Source of the DNA: Microbacterium elymi
GTDB lineage: Bacteria > Actinomycetota > Actinomycetes > Actinomycetales > Microbacteriaceae
DNA length: 64,000 nt
Direction of reading: 5' to 3'
Assembly (NCBI RefSeq): GCF_021582895.2
Contig: NZ_CP091139.2
Location: forward strand, 2,480,001 to 2,544,000
Shown here: in pieces, positions 60,333 through 64,000 of the stretch
Numbering within the stretch: the first letter of the stretch is position 1
Layout: each line of letters starts with the position of its first letter
Made by a program: the position numbers and the translations under genes
Notes under the pieces: generated by a model
The model's database searches: none
Seen by the model: the letters and a program-made list of their open reading frames with translations, nothing else
What the model was told of the DNA's origin: nothing

Positions 60333-61379
60333 TCAGATCGGCAGGTTGAACAGGCGCTTCGCGTTGCCGGAGAACACCGCCTCGCGGTCGGCATCGCTGA
60401 TCTCGAGTTCATTCTTGATGAAGTCGACGCCCTGGCTCATCCAGCTCTTGAACACCGGGAACGACGAGCCGAACATGTAGTGGTCGGCGCCGTTGATCTC
60501 AAGCGCCGCCTCGACCTGCGTCTTGCCCCACGAGTGCGGGTGGGTCATGTCGAAGAAGATGTTGTCCTTCAGGTAGGACCGGATCTTCTCGCCCCCGGTC
60601 GGGTCCAGTCGCGTGAGCGACTCCTTCTTCGTGGGTGCGTGCGGCGTGAGCAGCTCCGAGCTGGCGAACCAGTTGCCGCCCATCATCGTGTGGACAATGC
60701 GCAGTCCCGGCATCCGGTCGAACATTCCGCTGAACAGCTCGCGGCCCACGGCGATGCCCTGGTCGATGATCCGCCCGTACTCACGACGCAGGTTCGTGTA
60801 GTCGATCACCGAGTGCCACTCGACCGGCAGCGGGGTGTGATGGGCGATGACCGGGATGCCGAGCTTCTCGATCTCGAGGAAGTACGGCTCGAACACCGGG
60901 TCGTCGAGGTAGAGCTGGCCGTAGTGGCAGGCCAGCTGCACGCCGACCGCACCGAGGTCGATGCAGCGCTTGAGCTCGTCGATGTTCTCCTTGCCACCCC
61001 AAGGCGGCACCGCGGCAGTGAAGAACAACCGCCCGTTGGAGCGCCCCACGATATCGGCGGCGTTGTCATTGACGGCCCGGCAGGTCTCCAGATCGAGCCA
61101 CTCCTGCCAGACCGGCACGCGCATGATGCCGTAGTCGACACCGGCATCGTCCATCGCGGCCAGCTTGGCCTCGGCCGAGTAATCGCCGTCGACGTAGTTG
61201 AGGTTCTGGTGGCCCGCCGGCTTCTCGAGCACGAGGTGCTTCTTGCCCTGGTCGGTCTCGGTCACATAGGCGATCTCGCCGAATCCGCGCGGAGCGGAGT
61301 TCAAGAAGCCGTTCAGGAGCTTCCCGTTGGTGAACAGATCCTCGGGCAGGTGGTGGATGTTGATGTCGACGACGGTCAT
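60333..61379 (-). CDS. amidohydrolase-family decarboxylase/hydrolase
   Basis: This is an intact enzyme of about 348 residues with the amidohydrolase_2 fold. It starts MTVVDINIHHLPEDLF, with an Asp-x-Asn-x-His instead of the usual HxH. VIAHHTPLPVEWH provides a metal His pair, and the C-terminus has YMFGSSFPVFKSW, where the conserved Asp expected near GSD is replaced. Relatives decarboxylate aromatic or semialdehyde acids or hydrolyse ring-cleavage products. Its ATG overlaps the stop of the DUF3500 gene, so they are coupled. Confidence 0.75.
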   Translation of the reverse strand: MTVVDINIHHLPEDLFTNGKLLNGFLNSAPRGFGEIAYVTETDQGKKHLVLEKPAGHQNLNYVDGDYSAEAKLAAMDDAGVDYGIMRVPVWQEWLDLETCRAVNDNAADIVGRSNGRLFFTAAVPPWGGKENIDELKRCIDLGAVGVQLACHYGQLYLDDPVFEPYFLEIEKLGIPVIAHHTPLPVEWHSVIDYTNLRREYGRIIDQGIAVGRELFSGMFDRMPGLRIVHTMMGGNWFASSELLTPHAPTKKESLTRLDPTGGEKIRSYLKDNIFFDMTHPHSWGKTQVEAALEINGADHYMFGSSFPVFKSWMSQGVDFIKNELEISDADREAVFSGNAKRLFNLPI

Positions 61380-62702
61380 ATCTCGGTTCCTTCGGTCTCG
61401 GTTGTCGATCGGTCGGTGTGCTGCGCCAGATAGGCGTGGCCGTAGTCGTTGCCGTTGGGCAGGCGCAGCGTGGTGTGGACATGGAATCGGGCCGGCAGCC
61501 GATTGCTGAGCCAGACTCCGGCGTGGTGGTCGAGCTCGGCGAGGATCACGGGGCTGTGGATGCGCAGGTAGATCGGCGTCGACCCGTCGGTCGCGCCGTA
61601 CCACGACACGTGCGTGTCGTCGCGGTGCGCGTCGACGTCTGCCAGGGTGAGCGTGCGCTGCTCCTCGCGGTACAGGAGCAGGTAGTCGGCGATGAGGGCA
61701 CGCAGCCGGGCCCACTGGCCCTCGTCGAGCGTCCGGGCGACGAGTCCCTCGTACGGGATGACGCGATTGTCGCGGAAGGCGCCGGCGACGTGGCGCTCGT
61801 CGGCGGGATGCCGCCGCCCTTCCGGCATGCTCGGGTCGAGCACCGAGTCGTAGACGACCGCCGCGCGACGCTGCTCCGGCGTGAACGACTCGGCGAGCTC
61901 GATCGCGATCGCCTCGCGGTCTGCGAACAACGGCGGGTGCGCGTCGGAGAGCGCCGGCTCGCCGCCCAGGAACACCGGGGCGAGCACGTGCCGACCGGCG
62001 ATGGTGGTGAAGCTGACGCAGACGTGATGCCCGAACAGCAGCCACCCCCACGGCTCGTCGGTCGAGGGCGTGCCGAAGATCGAGAACCAGAAGCTGCGGT
62101 GGTTCATGATCCGCGGCAGCCCGGTCAGCTCGCCGAGGAAGCCGTTGAGCTTGCATCGCCTCGTCGACGCGCGCCCAGCCCTCGGGGCTCAGCGAGGCGC
62201 GGACGATCCCCAGCAGCGCGTCGGACTGCTCGGCGGGCAGGTCTTCGAGGCGGACGCCCACCCGGTGGAACACCCACTCCGGGTTGCTCCACGCCCTCCG
62301 CTCGGGTGCGTCGATCGGGTACGACAGGCGCTGCACGGCCGCGGCATCCAGCAGCGAGAGCGCCTTGCGTGCCGCGTCGACGATCGCCGGATCGTTCTGC
62401 CCGGACGGCTCGGGCAGGCGGTACAGGTCCGGCACCACGTCGCCGTCCGTCGTGATGCCGACGAACGGCTCGGCCAGCAGCGAGTCCCAGTATTCGACGA
62501 GGCTGCGCAGGAACGGCGCCCGATAGCGGTCTTCGCGGAACTGCTCGTAGCTCATCTCGCGGTAGGGCGCGAGGATCTCATCGTCCAGCGAGTACAGGAA
62601 GCGGCGGTAGTCGCCCTCGGGCAGTTCGACCGCGCTGGTATGGCCGGCGACCCGAGCAGTGGAGAAGAACTCGTCGATGTCGTTGCCTGATGACCCGGCC
62701 AT
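61376..62702 (-). CDS. DUF3500 domain-containing protein
   Basis: This is a protein of about 441 residues starting MAGSSGNDIDEFF. LLFGHHVCVSFTTIAGRHVLAPVFLGGEP and WYGATDGSTPIYLRIHSPVILAELDHHAGVW are typical of DUF3500. One extra base at about 62150 (GCAAGC for GCAGC) should be removed to give DEAMQLNGFLGELTGLP. It starts 1 base from the ABC ATPase stop and is coupled to the amidohydrolase. Its function is unknown. A role in the same catabolic route is inferred from position only. Confidence 0.8.
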
Positions 62703-64000
62703 TCACGCCTCTTCTCGGCGCGGGATGCGATCGCGCAGGGTCGCGCGCGATCCGCCCGCATAGATCGCTGCCACGATGTCGTCCGGACTCTGCCGGCCGG
62801 TCAACTCGTCCCGGACCCGGCCATCGGCGAACACCAGGATCCGGTCGCACAGCATCGACAGCTCGTTCTCGTCCGAGCCGGCGACGATGACCGCCCGGCC
62901 GGCGGAGGCGGCCTTCCGGATCGCGGCCACGATGGTGTGGCGCGCGCCGACGTCGACGGCCTGCGTCGGTTCGTGGAGCAGCGAGCTCGGGGTCGGTCGC
63001 GAGCCACTTCGCCAGCAGGACCTTCTGCGCGTTCCCTCCGGAGAGGTTCTTCACGAGCGACTTCGGATCGGGTGGCCGGACGTCGAGCTGGTCGATCCAG
63101 CCCGTGACCAGCGCCTTCTCGTCCTTGGCCGAATACGGCAGGAGCGCCCGCCGGGACCGGCTGGTCTGCGGAAATGCGGCATTCTCGGCGACGCTCAGGC
63201 TGCCCGCCAGACCCGCGTGCTCGCGGCCCTCCGGCACGAGCGCGATGCCCGCGGCAACCGCGGAGGCGGGACTGAGCTGCCGGGCGGCGACCGCCGTGCC
63301 GCGCATCGTGATCGTGCCGTCGGCTGCTGGCGAGGCGCCGCTGAGCAGGTAGGGGACATCGTCGTAACCCGAGCCGGCGATGCCGGTCAGGCCGAGCACC
63401 TCGCCGGCGGCCACGTGCAGATCGAGGTCGGCGACGCCGAGTCCGGCGAGATGCTCGACGACGACCGGGGAGCCGGATGCCGCGGCCGGCGCCGTGCCCT
63501 GGGAGCTGAGGTCGACCAGCCCGCGTCCGAGCATCATCGTGGTGAGGGTGGCTTCGCTCATCCCCGCCACCTCGCGCCCGGATTCGACCACCCGTCCGTC
63601 GCGCAGGATCGTCACCCGGTCGGCGGCGTCGATGATCTCCTCCAGGCGGTGCGTGATGAGCAGGACGGACGTGCCGGTGGCCACGATCTCGTCGAGGATC
63701 GCGAAGAAGTGCTCGAGCGCGCGGCGTCCGAGTGCCCGCGTCGACTCGTCGAAGATGATCAGGCCGTGGCCGGGGGTCGCGTCCTGGAGCGCACGGGCGA
63801 TCGCGACGGTCGCGCGTTCCTCCTCGCGCAGCGCGCCGACGGGGACGTCGAACGGGACGCGTCGACCGAGCCGGTCGAAGACGGTCTCGGCTTCTGCCCG
63901 CTCGCGCTTCCAGTCGATGCGTCGGCCGAGGCCGCGGGCGCGGAGCCGGCCCATGCGCAGATTCTCGATGACGCTCATCCGATCGATGAGCCCGAGGCTC
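62703..64000 (-). CDS. sugar-type ABC transporter ATP-binding protein (partial, RbsA/MglA-like)
   Basis: This protein has two ATPase domains; its N-terminal end lies outside the window. The first domain shows Walker B LIIFDESTRAL and ITHRLEEIIDAAD, with a poorly matching signature region (LREEERATVAIARAL). The second has LTGIAGSGYDD in place of Walker A, the signature NLSGGNAQKVLLAKWL, and LLLHEPTQAVDVGA in place of Walker B. One extra base at about 62985 (GCTCGC for GCTGC) breaks the frame before LLHEP. The degenerate second site is usual in this family. It probably imports a small sugar-like or aromatic-conjugate substrate for the cluster. Confidence 0.75.

Noticed and set aside
62703..64000. 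Loss of ATPase activity because of a degenerate second Walker A.
   Set aside because: Sugar-type double ATPases usually have one degenerate site. The N-terminal half is cut by the window edge and cannot be judged.

Overview
The window is about 70% GC DNA from an actinobacterium, most likely a Microbacterium or another Microbacteriaceae. This rests on the codon usage (frequent GCATCC and GCGGATGCC strings), the DUF222-HNH proteins, the many TetR/MarR/GntR regulators and the short ATGA gene overlaps. I see no rRNA, tRNA, CRISPR array, transposase or phage module. About 37 of roughly 62 genes carry apparent one-base frameshifts. Most are a single extra base inside what should read GCAGC or GCTGC, for example GCAAGC, GCTTGC, GCCTGC, GCAGGC, GCTCGC or GCGAGC. 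Correcting them restores full-length conserved proteins and correct stops. I therefore annotate these as intact genes in an imperfectly read sequence, not as pseudogenes. Each span runs from the true start to the true stop.

Layout. 0-11 kb: a GntR regulator, an ectoine/polar-amino-acid ABC transporter resembling EhuBCDA, then (opposite strand) an agmatinase-family ureohydrolase, a TPP enzyme of the acetolactate synthase family, a YtcJ-type amidohydrolase and an MHS-type transporter, then an Lrp/AsnC regulator. 11-15.5 kb: a sugar-type MFS transporter, a GH2 glycosidase and a DUF2804 protein in an overlapping operon. 15.5-18.6 kb: a drug-type ABC exporter, a PPOX/F420 protein with its TetR and operator, and a MarR. 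18.6-26.3 kb: a DUF2207 membrane protein, a DUF222-HNH nuclease, an orphan terminator, a metallo-hydrolase, a YdeI protein, a HAD phosphatase, and a TetR/DUF899 pair around a palindrome.

26.4-46.4 kb: a carbohydrate ABC transporter (binding protein and two permeases), a CPBP protease with tandem operators and TetR, a cupin, a second DUF222-HNH protein, proline iminopeptidase, a lipoprotein, glucose-6-phosphate isomerase, a ScyD/ScyE-like secreted protein, an F420-reductase-like dehydrogenase, an acyl-CoA synthetase-type ligase, an aldo/keto reductase, an S9 peptidase, an AlkA-type glycosylase and a VapBC pair.

46.4-64 kb is the most interesting part. It holds four divergent GcvT/LigM-type tetrahydrofolate aminomethyltransferase homologues, MetF, PurU, a Tat-exported metallo-beta-lactamase-fold protein, an extradiol dioxygenase of the homoprotocatechuate 2,3-dioxygenase family, an FAD aromatic hydroxylase, an amidohydrolase of the decarboxylase type, a DUF3500 protein and a sugar-type ABC ATPase that runs off the end. 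Local regulators are two MarR, one LysR and one GntR. The sensible reading is a catabolic island in which methyl groups are moved from a methoxylated (probably aromatic) substrate to tetrahydrofolate, recycled through MetF and PurU, while the ring is hydroxylated and cleaved. A 16-bp MarR-type operator recurs in front of the three demethylase transcription units, which ties them into one regulon.
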